Positions 20,070 to 31,283 of a DNA stretch of 64,000 nucleotides are shown here, piece after piece. Location: positions 62,001 to 126,000 of the forward strand of contig JADGJC010000014.1 of assembly GCA_027596075.1 (NCBI GenBank), given 5' to 3'. The first letter of the stretch is position 1; every line of letters begins with the position of its first letter. The DNA is from Rhizophlyctis rosea (lineage: Eukaryota > Chytridiomycota > Chytridiomycetes > Rhizophlyctidales > Rhizophlyctidaceae). The notes beneath the pieces are model-generated. The model made no database searches and was not told the DNA's origin. It saw only the letters and a program-made list of their open reading frames with translations. Position numbers and translations under genes: made by a program.

Positions 20070-20974
20070 TCAGCGCGGCCGTCGCCAGCCACTCTTTCCC
20101 TCCCTCTTCACCATCTGGTGAATTGCTTCGAAGTTTGCCTTCCTGGCCAAAGCGTCGGACTCGATGTTTCCGTCGTCGTTGCTGTGCCCCTCAACCCATA
20201 CTAAGTAAATTCCCATATCTGCGTTGGTTTCCATCATTTTGAATAGAAAATGGGTTGTCATCTGTCATTGCCAGGAAAACTGTCTTGCTCTTACTTTTGC
20301 AATTTGTTCCTCATACACATCCTGTCGGCGCTTGGCAAAGATCTCTGTAATAGCTCCGCGACAGTCCACGTGAACTGCAACATTCGTACCATTCTTTGAG
20401 GCTTGTGCAGCTGCAACGACTGCCTGCAGATATCAAGATGTTGATTAGCACAAGGCTGAGCAAACGATGGGTTTGAGTGCAATCATTGGAGATACATACA
20501 GCTTTTTCAATTGTTTGCGAGGTTTTTGCCGTGGAAGCTTCGGAAATGGATCTAAAGTAAAAAGGAGTTGCACTCAATCATCCACTTTATGGAATTTGAA
20601 TAGCATTCCTTACCTATGCTCCCCTTGGGGCCAGTAGACTCCATACCCGGTAGTGATGACAGTGCGGCGATTGCCCCGCTTCATCAAGGTAGTCTGCATG
20701 TAGCTCCCTTCTGCGTTTTCCTGCACCCAGGGGCGGGTGAGGTCTTCTGTTCCCTGTGGGAAAGTGGTCAACTACTGCAAACTTGGAGCACCCTCATGCA
20801 ACTTACTATCAGTAGGGGATAGCCCTTTTCGAGTAATTTCAACGCGTATTTGGCTCTGGCTTTCACATCCGAACCGCATTTTTCATCTAACTCTTCTCTT
20901 GTGACCGGGTGGCGAAAGTTCCAGGGGGGCATAATGGCCAGATTGGGCCGACGACGGGGTTGATGGGATGTCAT
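20070..20974 (-). CDS. RNase H-like protein, catalytically degenerate
   Basis: Five exons: 20974-20807, 20753-20614, 20551-20500, 20423-20295, 20261-20070; introns 53, 62, 76 and only 33 nt; 226 residues. The fold of type 1 RNase H is recognisable: GYGVYWPQGEHRSISE (second strand), QTIEKA (helix that normally carries the catalytic Glu), VAVHVDCRGAI (strand with the third acidic residue, retained), LVWVEGHSNDDGN and ESDALARKA (His and last Asp, retained). The first catalytic Asp motif (T-D-G-S) is missing because that part of the domain is deleted, and the Glu of QT..RAE is Ala. The enzyme is probably inactive. The 33-nt gap contains an in-frame TGA and must be an unusually short intron or a disabling mutation, so this may be a pseudogene. 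Confidence 0.6.
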
Positions 20975-21025
20975 TGTTTTGTATTGCGGACTCCGGAGGA
21001 TTGGTTGGGATATAACGGTCCTGAC

Positions 21026-21517
21026 TTAGTATTCTTGGCTTTGGGACTGCGTCTCGCCGGGAGCACCGTTGCGGTCCTTGGACTTGCTGGGAAGGAGGAC
21101 GGTGTGGATGTTGAAGAGGACACCACCCTGGGTGATGATGACGTTGCCGAGGAGCTTGTTCAATTCTTCGTCGTTGCGGATGGCGAGCTGAAGGTGGCGG
21201 GGGATGATGCGGGTCTTCTTGTTGTCACGGGCGGCGTTACCGGCCAACTCGAGAATTTCGGCGGCGAGGTATTTGAGGACGGCGGCGAGGTAGACGGGGG
21301 CGCCAGCACCGACACGTTGAGCGTAGTTGCCCTTGCGGGAGAGACGGCGGAAGAACCTGACGTTATGATGGAGAGTGGATGAGTACGTCTGTAAAGTTGC
21401 GAAGTGTCGGAAGGGAGAGAAAAGTTGCAAACACTCACCGACAAGGAATTGAACACCAGGGCAAGCAGAGCAAGACTTCGCAGACTTGCCAGCCTTCTCA
21501 GCACCGTTGGGCGTTAC
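21026..21517 (-). pseudogene. Histone H2A-like gene (H2A.X tail), broken or unresolved
   Basis: Two segments encode an H2A: 21517-21439 ([10 protein letters not shown]..., GVQFLVG) and 21356-21026 ([38 protein letters not shown], ending SQSQEY). The end carries the SQE-aromatic motif of H2A.X. Three things are wrong. First, the only GT-AG intron between the segments (82 nt, 21438-21357) leaves the frame one base off. Second, no ATG exon can be found upstream of the acceptor at 21518. Third, several near-invariant residues differ: the acidic-patch Glu in the LEYL segment is Lys (LKYL), and FPVG is FLVG. I conclude it is a decaying H2A copy, or a gene with an assembly indel and a missed first exon. 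Confidence 0.6.
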
Positions 21518-21718
21518 CTGTGATGGTTTGAGGAACAATATATGAGCAAGAGTTCAGACTGAACGGCTTTGTTCCACGCGACGCACTGGGCCTCGAGAGT
21601 CAACAAACACCAGAAACAGGCAATACCATGAACAGTGGTATCAAGCAAAACGTCCAGAAAGCACACCGACACCGCACACTTACCAAAAACCCAATAACGG
21701 CTATTGTGAGTGGACTAG

Positions 21719-21978
21719 AGGAGAAAGAGGGCAAAGCATTTCGCAGGTCAGTTGAGTGTTTTTGATTTGGTCTCTCCCAGCACTGCCATGGATTGCCCAC
21801 CTTCCAAGGAGGCTTGGAAGCACTGAACGGATGATACTCACCAATCAATCCACTTTGCTACGTTGATCGACACTCTGCCAGAAAATCTGAGGGGGAAAGA
21901 GGGAAAAGCATTTCGCAGTGTCCGTTGGGTGTCTTTGGTAATTTCTCTCTTCCAGCACTGCCAAGGTTAATCACCTTA
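21719..21978. repeat. Imperfect ~87-bp direct duplication
   Basis: Two similar segments, about 21719-21805 and 21891-21978, start 172 bases apart. Both contain AAAGAGGG.AAAGCATTTCGCAG, then GT.GTTG.GTGT, then TCTC.C..CCAGCACTGCCA. They flank a unique ~85-bp spacer. No terminal inverted repeats are seen, so this looks like a local tandem duplication in a decaying region rather than a transposon. Confidence 0.7.
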
Positions 21979-24787
21979 CTGGTAGGCCCGCCGGGCCACC
22001 TATGCCATCATACGCGTTTACTGTGGGTGTTGTCAACCAATTGGGTAGTAGGACCCTACCGAATCTCTGAGTGATCACTGGGTGATCGACACACTGATAG
22101 GTAAGTTGTATATTCCTAAACCCGAACACCTAACTGACCATGAGCTTCCCCACTTCAACATATGACGCATATTCACAGTTGACAAGCACTGACGCGATCC
22201 ATAGCAGCAAGAACGATTCGATTCTATCAGTTGACACGTGAAAATTTCTTTTGGCACCGGAGTTGACATTTGGTGCAATTCCATCAAAAACGTGTTTACA
22301 ACCTTGCAACTGCATCACATGCCGACGCATCTTGCTCCCTCACTGTAAAGCTTATGTGATTTACGAGGGGAAAAAAAACTTGGGCCCAAGTTCACGCCAG
22401 CCGCGATCGGGCGCTCTATTGACGTGTCAAAACCGGACTAGACACGCTTTGACAAGCGACGATCGTGTAAATCATGGCCCGCGACGGGCCTGTGCCCTTT
22501 GGATTTCCGGCCAGCGCCAAGACCTGCTGAGTTTTTTGCATCATATCTTTCGACGTCCACGTCTCTGACGCTTATCGGCTGATTAAAGGACCCTGAAATG
22601 GCGGTCCTTGCATTCAACCGATTGCCCTGGTTGACAAGGAATCGGTGTTACATCCTCGTTGTCAACAACATTGACACGGAATCCGAGTTGCAGTTCAGCG
22701 CTTGACATCATGGCGGAAGACGTGCAGTCAAAGGTTCCATCCGGATGCATTGTTTCTGAGAGTGCCCCGTTTTCCGACATTCCAACATTCTCTCGATGTG
22801 GCGCATGATTGGAATGCTTATGAAGTTTGCCAGGGAGACCTAATGTCCTGCTAGATGTCGGGCGTGTGTTTACAAGCGCGGTAAAAGCATACCGGTTGGC
22901 TTGCTTATACAATAAAAATTGTGGTCGCATTCATTTCCATGTGATGATATCGAAGAATCATTATTGCCTCGGCTGCCTTCCGCACCATCTGAGCCATCTG
23001 TGAACCATATCTGATCCCTCATCATCAACACTTCTTTGACCACATATCGATATTGCTTATTGTTATATTTCCATCACACCACATCTTCAAAAGAGAAGTG
23101 TGCACCGCATTGCCTAATTTGCTGACACTTCGATTGCCCTTAGCTCACCGTCTCTTGCATACTTTGCATCATCGATTTTGTCTCTACAGGCTGAGATCCC
23201 TTTCTCAGATCCAGTCCAAGCCCTACAGACTGGGAATCACTTACATAAGCAGTATGCATCCGATATTTTTTGAAGGGAAGCCCACCAGTGCAGTCTGATG
23301 TAATCAAAGAGGAAAACCTGCCTGACCAGATCTCATCAAGCGGGGGCACAGAGACGCTCTCCGTACAATGCGGTCAGCACGGCAAGCTACTCATCATCAA
23401 TATACTTTTGAACATTTGAACTCAATTGGTGAATTTCAAATGTCTGTAGCGTTTTGGGACATATTTTGTTTACATGAAAGTCGTGGTGCAAAACGATAAC
23501 TGGGTATATTATGTACAGTGAGGTGTTCCTTTTTGAACAGTTTGAGAGATTGAAGGGCGAGCCGGCGAGTATTTGAGAAAGGCTTGAAATATGTTTTCCT
23601 TGGAATGAGCCACGTTTTGTAGGCTCAAGCTTTAGGGGGAACTGGGGGTATCCGCCTTTTGGAGTTTCTGGCCGCTCCCGAGTTTCAGTCCTACAAAGTC
23701 GGAGGTTTCAGAACAAGGACATCCCCAAATGGGAAGCAAAAGATGGAAGGCTTGCCGGCTGGTGACTCGGTAAATAGTCGCGCTGGGTGACACAACCCAC
23801 AGCGTAGGACCCTGAAGCGTCCTCCAATTTCGCCAGCAAAACCGCTTGAAAAAATTGGTAACAATACCAGAACCATTGTAGATGACTTCCCGATTTTTTG
23901 CATGCGTCAGATATCTCGCGAGGTCACTCAATCAATGAGGGTTAATAACGAAAATGTGAGGATGTTTCAAGTTTCGGCGATCTGGTGCGATCCCCTCGCG
24001 AGCGATGCTTCCAGAATGGAACACTACAAATGACCTGAAACATTCTTGCCGGGAAGCCGTAGAACCGCAACGGCAAAACCAACCAAGCCCCAGACGACGG
24101 AATGTCCCAATTGAATGCGACATGAGGCGGAGTGGTTATTTACTGTGTGAGAGTGTTTTGGTCGGTTCATGAGATTATCAATTTTGTTGTGGTGGACCTG
24201 GAGATTGCAAAACTTGCATGCGTGCGCATTTTTTTTTGGCTCCTTGAACACTCACCCGCATATTCATGCATGCTAACATGCTGGCATGACCAAAATGCTT
24301 TACAGTCGATAATATCGGCCAAAGCACCAGGGGATATAGTGATTGTCATGTGCAGTCAACCTCTACGCTGACAGCGACGAGCAGAGGTTTTAAATGACAT
24401 ACATTGTTCCCCAAAGTTATCATGACGGTGGTCGAGACTGTAAAGGAGCATGAAAGGAATCAGGGCGCTTGCATGTATAGCACATCCCATTGCGGCCATC
24501 TGTTGGAATAAGAACAATTACTGGCACACCGAATGTAAACAAAACGGCAAACCCTTGTCCGGACCGACCAATCATGTTTCGAACAATCGTCTTGGACCCT
24601 CGCGATCACACATCAAGTGAGGGCTAGAGGGCTGTATTTACATTGACTTTAGCGTCACCGCCACAGCAGCCGTCACTGGGGACTTCTACGTTATGTTAAC
24701 GCATACTTCACGACCTTCCTTCTTCCGTCGAAAACTCCACCCAAAGTTCAGCGCTACCACCAACCACCGCCGTTCCACCCACCCACC
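21979..24787. other. 2.8-kb gene-poor region
   Basis: No supported gene. The best open frame is minus 22930-22583 (115 residues), which has no recognised pattern. The region is A/T-richer than its surroundings, with many stops in all frames. The last ~150 bases, rich in CCAC, must include the CFAP77-like promoter and leader. Confidence 0.5.
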
Positions 24788-26884
24788 ATGGTTCTCCCCA
24801 TTGGCCTAGCCCAGCCTGGGGGCACTATGACAAAAACCATTCCCCGTCCTTTACCTCGGGATCACAAACGGCACAGACGATCCGGTGTAACTCCCTCACC
24901 GTTGACAGCATCAGGTCGGCCAACATCCAACACATTACTTGTGAAGGATCTTGTTGGGAAGACGAGACCGTCGGTTTATGACCTTCCGGAGATCAACCAT
25001 GTGTATGGAAAAACGATCGAAAGAGACCCGAATGAAAGTACTGCCAATGGTATATGTCGGATTTGGTCGTCTTTCGTTGCCATGCACACATCCCGAATTG
25101 CATACATTGAACCATATTCTAAACTGTCTTTAAACATTGATGCAATATTCCATACATTCAGTCCTACAGCACTGGCACGTCCGCGCAACCTCCAAAGACA
25201 TAATCCCGGCACTTGACTACATCACCATGAACCGCAATACCGCACGCCGAGGGATCATTCATCCCAGGGAGATTCGATCGTACCGTAAGGCTCACCCTGT
25301 ACGAATGAAGGTTGGAGATCATGATGAGGCTGCTGCGGGGACGGGGAAAGTGGTGGGAGGTGTTGGGGGTGTGCTGAAGAGGAAGGCTCCTTTGCCGAGC
25401 GATGGTAACCCGGTCTTCACTTATGGAAAGCCTACAAGGTGAGATAGGGAGGACTTGAGTTTCCGAGGGGTGATGGTTACTGATGCATGTTTGGACATAG
25501 ACCGTCGACCCCTGTCGCAGAGCTTATGACTGATAAGTACCAGCGTGAATGGATGGAGGAGCAACAAAAGCAAGAGAAAGAGAGGATTAAGCGTGAGAAG
25601 GTATGCAAATTATATTCTCTGATATCTTTGGAAATCGTCAATGGAAGATTGAGATGTGTGATACAGGAGAAGAAGCGCGGTCATAAGCGTGCCCAAACAG
25701 AAGGTCCTCGTGCATCATCCAAACCCACGCGCAAAATGCAAACCGTATCTAGCCCGCTCGACCATCCGCTTAGCGACCCGTCCACGCTCTTCAAACTGTC
25801 AAAGTTCAAAAAGGTCGGACCCACCATCTCCTCGTACCGCGAGAAAGACGACCCAGCCATGACTGAGTGCGATCCTGAGAAAGCTAACCCGCCTGAGGTC
25901 TTTAGAGTAGTGAGAGATAAATGGTTGGGACAGCAGCCGCGAATTTGGGAGCATGGTCCTCCGACTGGGCCTTTGATTCATCCGGCGGAGGCTACACATC
26001 TGACTGTAACAATGACACCTGAGAGGGCCAAGGGGATGGGACCGGTGAAGGTTGCGTCTACCGCACCCATGCTGTTTGATGAGGCTCGACATGAACGTCG
26101 ACCGAGGCGGGCACATGGTTGGGATATGAGGGAATACTCGCATGGTGGGGAGTCTGTCAGGAACCTCACGTACGAGAATCCGCATGCGCTTTTGGGTCCG
26201 GCGAAGAATGTGCAAGTGGAACGAACACAGCCATCGCTGAAGGAAGCGGCAGTCCCCATACCTACTACCGCAAGCACATCGGTTCCCAAGATGCGGTACA
26301 TTCGTGAAGTCCACCCACCCACTCATGAAGTCCGGTATGCACCTGTCAAGGAGGTGTTCCACGAACCTGGCGACATCCCAGCAGCCTACAGAGCCCTGAA
26401 GTCCTCCTCCGATCATGCAACAACCTCCGGAGCGCGAGTGGCAGCACCACCGGTAACTTCAGCACCAACTGGAACCATCCAAACTGTCGCCACAGCCGTC
26501 CCCACCATCGGTCAACCTACTCAAGACCTCACCAATCCCGCCCCACCCATTACCATCAACACCGTCGCAACAGCACAAGTCCCATCCGGCCCCGGTGCTT
26601 CCATCTCCCGCTCCCAACTAGCTGCCACAAAGTATGCACCCGAACAATCCTCCCGCCGCGTAGTTTCCTTCTCCGACAACATCACCTCTGAGCCATCGTT
26701 TGCATCGAAAGCTATGCCTGACGTGACGCGAGCAGGATATACAAGTTTCTCGTCATCAGACGGACGGAGTGCTCGGATGTCAGACTTGGCATCTAGGACC
26801 CGGGCTCCAGAAGGTGGGAAGAGCTTCATGCCCACAGAAAGGATGCCTCCGGCACTACCACAAAAATTAGTTGCGGTGGCTTAG
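24788..26884 (+). CDS. CFAP77: CFAP77-like (DUF4483) axonemal protein with long tail
   Basis: Four exons: 24788-25049, 25162-25438, 25501-25600, 25667-26884; 618 residues. The first ~190 residues follow the CFAP77/C9orf171 layout: LLVKDLVGKTRPSVYDLP and VYGK, then LQHWHV and DYITMNRNTARRGI, then FTYGKPTRPSTPVAELMTDKY, then a Lys/Glu helix. CFAP77 is a microtubule inner protein of the ciliary axoneme, so this is direct evidence for a flagellated life stage. The remaining ~400 residues are Pro/Thr/Ala-rich with short recurring basic segments and are not part of the family domain; they may bind tubulin or another axonemal partner (inference). All three splice sites restore family motifs across the joins. 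Confidence 0.75.
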
Positions 26885-27423
26885 ATAATCGTATTATGTG
26901 TCTTTTTGTAGGAATAGGATAGATGCTATTGCTGCTGTAGATCGGTGGCAACGGGCGAAGCGGAAGGGCATCAGTTTGTACACCTTGTTTTTGACTTATG
27001 GTCTATTATACCCAAATGAAGGTAACGATTCTTCTACTGTGAGTTTTGGCTCCCGGCTCTGTGAAGTTGAGTGCAACATGCAGAGAAGCATGGACGAGCT
27101 ATATTATGATTGCAAAGTCTCTTTACAAGATGACGGAAATACATAAGTGTTTGCAAGACTTCAACAAGTGAAATTCCGAAAAGATTCATATGCGGGCCAG
27201 GAATAACTTGAGTGAAGTCCGTGCTTACTAGGACCCTCGTGGTGTGGTCCCTTCAGTCACCATGACTCACACCCGCAAGCCTCACAGTCCACCGTCATTC
27301 GCAAAGCACTTGCGCACCCCATGACAAAATGACACCCCTTGCATAATAAAGTGAAAACAGACCTCTCATCCAATCTATTCTTATCCTCACCCATATCGTC
27401 GGAAAGAGGACTCAATCACAACA
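26885..27423. other. Intergenic, CFAP77-like to ENSA
   Basis: Contains the CFAP77-like 3' flank and the ENSA promoter. A small plus-strand frame at 26898-27146 has no support. Confidence 0.45.
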
Positions 27424-28040
27424 ATGGCCTCAACGAAAGCGCCTATCGACGTAACGGTATGTGGATATTTGCGGCGACGCGTTGTTCTGTGCTCTAGATT
27501 GGTTGCAGTTGCTGACTGTAAGGGTGGTCGTGCGATTTTAGAAACTGAGCGAGGAGGAGAAGGCATTTTACGAGAAGTATGGAAGACTTCCGCCAAAGAA
27601 GAACAACCTGTTGGGAAATCGTCTGAAGGTGAGTTGTGCCATCATAATCATATCTCACGTGCAATGCGCGCCATCGGCTTTGGTGGAGTCTGCATGCCAC
27701 CTTCCGAAAAGGCTGTTCCTACAGCACGTACTTCAGTATCACGAACTGACGATATCACTCTACCACTCAGGGTGGCGACCGAAAGTACTTCGACTCAGGC
27801 GACTATGCACTCTCCAAAGCTGGAAAATCCTCTCCCGCCGAAGTCGGTTCCCAACATCCGTCCCCCGAACGCATCCCGCACTCCATCCCACAAAATATCA
27901 AAAAGGCCGAACCGGCCGCGAATCTTCCTCCGAAGGAAAGCGGACTAGTCCACGAGCAGAAGGCGGACGAAAAGGCACCGGCGGGGACGGAGGCTGGTAG
28001 TGCAGCGGGCGCTGCAGGGCAGCCCACACCGTCGTCTTGA
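27424..28040 (+). CDS. ENSA: Alpha-endosulfine / ARPP-19 / IGO family protein
   Basis: Three exons: 27424-27456, 27542-27628, 27771-28040; introns 85 and 142 nt; 129 residues. The core KLSEEEKAFYEKYGRLP leads through NLLGNRLKGGDRKYFDSGDYAL; FDSGDY is the diagnostic endosulfine motif. Ser49 within it is the Greatwall/Rim15 phosphorylation site. When phosphorylated, the protein inhibits PP2A-B55 and so couples nutrient state to mitotic entry and quiescence. The exon 2/exon 3 join falls inside the conserved LKGGDRKYF block and keeps it intact. The C-terminal ~60 residues are low complexity (Pro/Ala/Gly), as usual in the family. Confidence 0.93.
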
Positions 28041-28598
28041 GGGATGGGCCGAGATGGGCGGGTTTGGAGGTTGGGGTTCATTTGCGATCGGAAGAACTAT
28101 TCCTCGATGGCGAGGGGGCTACGCCTTCGTCTCACATCGCAGGATAGTCGGTGATGTTATTTTGGTGGAGAGCATTGCGACGGGATCAGGGCTCCGGATT
28201 GGCAGCCGTACGCTATGGAAAATTTGGGAGCTGCGGATGGGAACCTTTTGCGGGTGGCGGTGTGCGTGATACCCTTGTTGACCGCTTAATCATGATTCTT
28301 TTTCTGCTTCAAACATCAACTGCTCCTATTCTTTCCCGCCTGCTTTCAGCGCGGATCGATCATGGAATATCATTTCCGGCCGGACTCCACCAACAGAGAT
28401 GAAAATGAGTACCAAGTTACATGTTTACAGTATTCTCTAACATATGACACATCCATAGAACAAACTTGCGCTATCCGCTCAAACTGAATGCACATCAATC
28501 CCAAATCAGAATGCATTCTGGAACCTGTAGATATCCCTGCCTGCAAAGCGACCGTTAGCATCTGGAAACAAGATGTCCCATTGAGGCCCAGAGAATCC
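28041..28598. other. Intergenic, ENSA to secreted protein
   Basis: Convergent 3' flanks of ENSA and the Cys-rich secreted gene. Open frames on both strands have no family pattern. Confidence 0.45.
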
Positions 28599-29509
28599 TT
28601 ACTCGAACTCGTTAATACATCTCCATTCCTGTCCGTTCCACTCCACACAACATAGACCTAACGGTTGATTGAATATGAGATACGCTCGTCGACCAATGAC
28701 CGAAGGAGGGAACCGTCACACACCGTCACATCACAATCTCCGGTCGGACATGTTACTCCACAAATATCATTACTAGTCGCAGCCGAATCTTTGATGCATT
28801 GGCATGTTGACAGAGTGCAACTGGTTGATGTCCATTTGTAGGAACTCAATACGCCTGACCTCGCAGAACAGGATTTAGCTCGACCCTCTCTCTGTGCCAG
28901 AAGACAAATCTTACCCATATCCAATGTGATCACTAAAGTCCGGGAACTGACATATACCGGAGCGGCTTGTGAACCACCCATCCAAGGTAGAAGCGGCGTT
29001 TGGAATAGTTGGTTGTTGTACCACATGTCTACGCCGACTGTTGGAGCGCCCTGGGCGGTGAAATAGTTGTATATGTATGGCCAGCCTGTGAGGGGGGCAA
29101 AACGTCACTCTCATGGGATTTCTTCGTTCCGTCTTGAAACGCATGGACGGAGAAGTTACTCACTCCCAGGTATACTCATAGCCGTCAGATCATCCACTCT
29201 CGGGAAAAACTGTGCCGTGTATGTGGTATACTGCTGGTTCGTTACGTTCAGCACTTTCAGGCGCATATAGAGAACGGTGCTGGCGCCTTTCGTCCACGCG
29301 GCGTCGGTACTCTGGTTGGGATTTGATGCTAATGCTAGAACGTCTGGGCAATGTGGGCTTGTGGAGGCAGCGCCGCAGTAGTTTGGGTCGGGAGAGTTCC
29401 ATGTTGAATTTGGGACAACTTGGGCGCCCGATCGGGCGAGACAAGCGAGGAGGAGGAAGTAGAAGAAGAGGAGAGTGTGTGGTCGGTGCGCCTTTAATAG
29501 GTATGGCAT
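28599..29509 (-). CDS. Secreted Cys-rich protein, unrecognised
   Basis: Exon 1 is 29509-29164, exon 2 begins at 29085 after a 78-nt intron. The N-terminus has a hydrophobic signal peptide (LLFFYFLLLACLA). The mature part is Trp/Asn/Thr-rich with N-glycosylation sequons (NST, NQS, NVT). The second half is Cys-rich (STCQCIKD, ICGVTCPTGDCDV). The 3' end has two readings. If exon 2 reads through, the frame stops at 28658 (257 residues). If a 56-nt GT-AG intron (28713-28658) is removed, the protein continues with a WNG-containing, three-Cys tail and stops at 28599 (258 residues). I favour the spliced form because it adds three Cys to a disulphide-type domain. It probably acts at the cell wall or outside the cell. 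The family is unknown. It is divergent with SPC3. Confidence 0.55.
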
Positions 29510-29948
29510 TATTGTTGACGTGGGGTTGTTATGCTAAGGGGACGCCTGCGAATTCGCTGGAGCTGGGGCGCAACAAACTGTTGAAACTGGTTTGAGCTAT
29601 TTGTTAAGTTAATCATACGCCATCCAGATCGGCAACCATCTACCACTTACAAAGTCCTTGTTTATTTAAGCGTAGTTTTGTAGATCGATGCTTCTCTCTA
29701 CGTACCGAGCTATCTGTATGTATTAGGAAAAGCAACCGATAGATTGCTGGAGGTTGATTGGACCCTTGGTTTCTCCAACGCGTTCTGGACTTTGGTGGCG
29801 GTGTGATAGCGAACAGCTAATCATCTGATATCCCCGTCTCAATTTGCCACGTTCGAGCAGGCCAAAATCCCTTCCTCAGATTTTGGTGGACTTCCTCCAG
29901 CACTTTCCCACGATCTCCTCTCCATCCACATCACACAACATTCCCACA

Positions 29949-30857
29949 ATGTACAACCTACAACAACGTCTGAACGCCGTCTTCGCGTTCTCCGTCACTG
30001 TGCTATTCTCTGTGTTGGCTGCAGTAGCTCTTTCAGGCTACATTCAACTAGCACTGTTGCCTGCGGATGCTACTTCAGTAGCGCTCGCCGTTCGGAACGT
30101 CAACCTGTGAGTGAAGAGCAGGCATACGACGTATGAGCGTAGGAAAGCTCAGGCTTACATATTTTCCTACTGCTTCCAGAAAGCAAGGTCGGATAGGCTA
30201 TTACTACGACAGAAATAAGCCGATTCAGGAGCTGGGAACTGTGACTTTTGGGCTCGATGCGGGTGAGTTTTGCCTTCAATTTCGACGCTGACAAGTGTCG
30301 TAGCGTGGTTGCAAACGCGAGGAGCGATTTCCACGTCAAACATGAGAAGCTCCGTAACTAAGTGTCATGCTTTGTCAATCACAGACCTGACAAAACTATT
30401 CAACTGGAATACCAAACAACTGTTTGTTTACGCTGTAGCCGAATATCAAACACCCGCGCATGTACGTTTCTTCGCATAGTTTCCCGCTCGCTTGCAGCTG
30501 TCTGCGTCCGTTCTCATGCATTCACCTACTAACGACAGTATACTCACCCGAACAGAACAAAAACCAAATAGTAATCTGGGATGACATCATTCAAAACAAG
30601 GAGGACGCGTTGATTCAGTTCCGGAAGAAGGATCCGGAGTACCTCGCGTCGGATCTTAGCGGCAAGCTTTCGTGAGTAGCAACGCATTTGAAGCGCATCT
30701 TGTTGCAACGCGGATGGTCAAGCCTAACCATGGCATCTTGCACAGAGGAATCAACGCAAACCTATCACTGCATTACAACATCATCCCGCATGTGGGGCTA
30801 TTGCAATGGAACCAGAAGGGATCTGTGCCGTTGAAGTTCGAGAAGATTGTGCGGTAG
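29949..30857 (+). CDS. SPC3: Signal peptidase complex subunit 3
   Basis: Five exons: 29949-30106, 30180-30262, 30385-30461, 30556-30671, 30746-30857; 181 residues, the usual length for SPC3/SPCS3. The start MYNLQQRLNAVF precedes a single N-terminal membrane anchor (VLFSVLAAVALSGYI). Family landmarks include FGLDADLTKLFNWNTKQLF (lumenal, with the L-F-N-W-N-T-K-Q motif), NQIVIWDDII and NANLSLHYNIIPHVG. SPC3 is an essential non-catalytic subunit of the ER signal peptidase. An in-frame upstream ATG at 29844 is likely within the leader. Confidence 0.95.
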
Positions 30858-31283
30858 TTGATTTTGCAATGGGATACCCATAATCGACAAATCCAAAATC
30901 ATCAACGGGTTTTCCTTGTCAACCTTACTTTGTGCGGAATGCGTTGAGATTGGTAATGCAGAATGCGTTTATGCTTATGATGAGGGAAAACCGCACATCT
31001 CCTTCATGAGTATGCTTCGAACTGGGTTGGATTGGGTTGGTTCGGTTGGCCCGGCAATTGAAGGATGTGTTGCATATGTTGAGGCGACATTTTTCGAATG
31101 ACAGGAGTGGCAAATCTTTCAAAGGCGGGCAATCTCCGGCCCACCCGCCAATGACAGCCGTCGACGGATTTGCACGAGCTTCTGCAAGCACCCAACACGG
31201 GTCAGGTAGAAACACAGAAATGTAACTATTTACATAGTAAGACATCACATGCCGCCTGCACATCCTCCGAGCCTATCTGGCAT
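30858..31283. other. Convergent 3' flanks of SPC3 and F-box gene
   Basis: No gene is supported in either strand; only short chance frames are present. Confidence 0.5.

Noticed and set aside
22583..22930. 115-residue minus-strand frame in the gene-poor region
   Set aside because: No conserved motif, no promoter or intron support; insufficient to call a gene.
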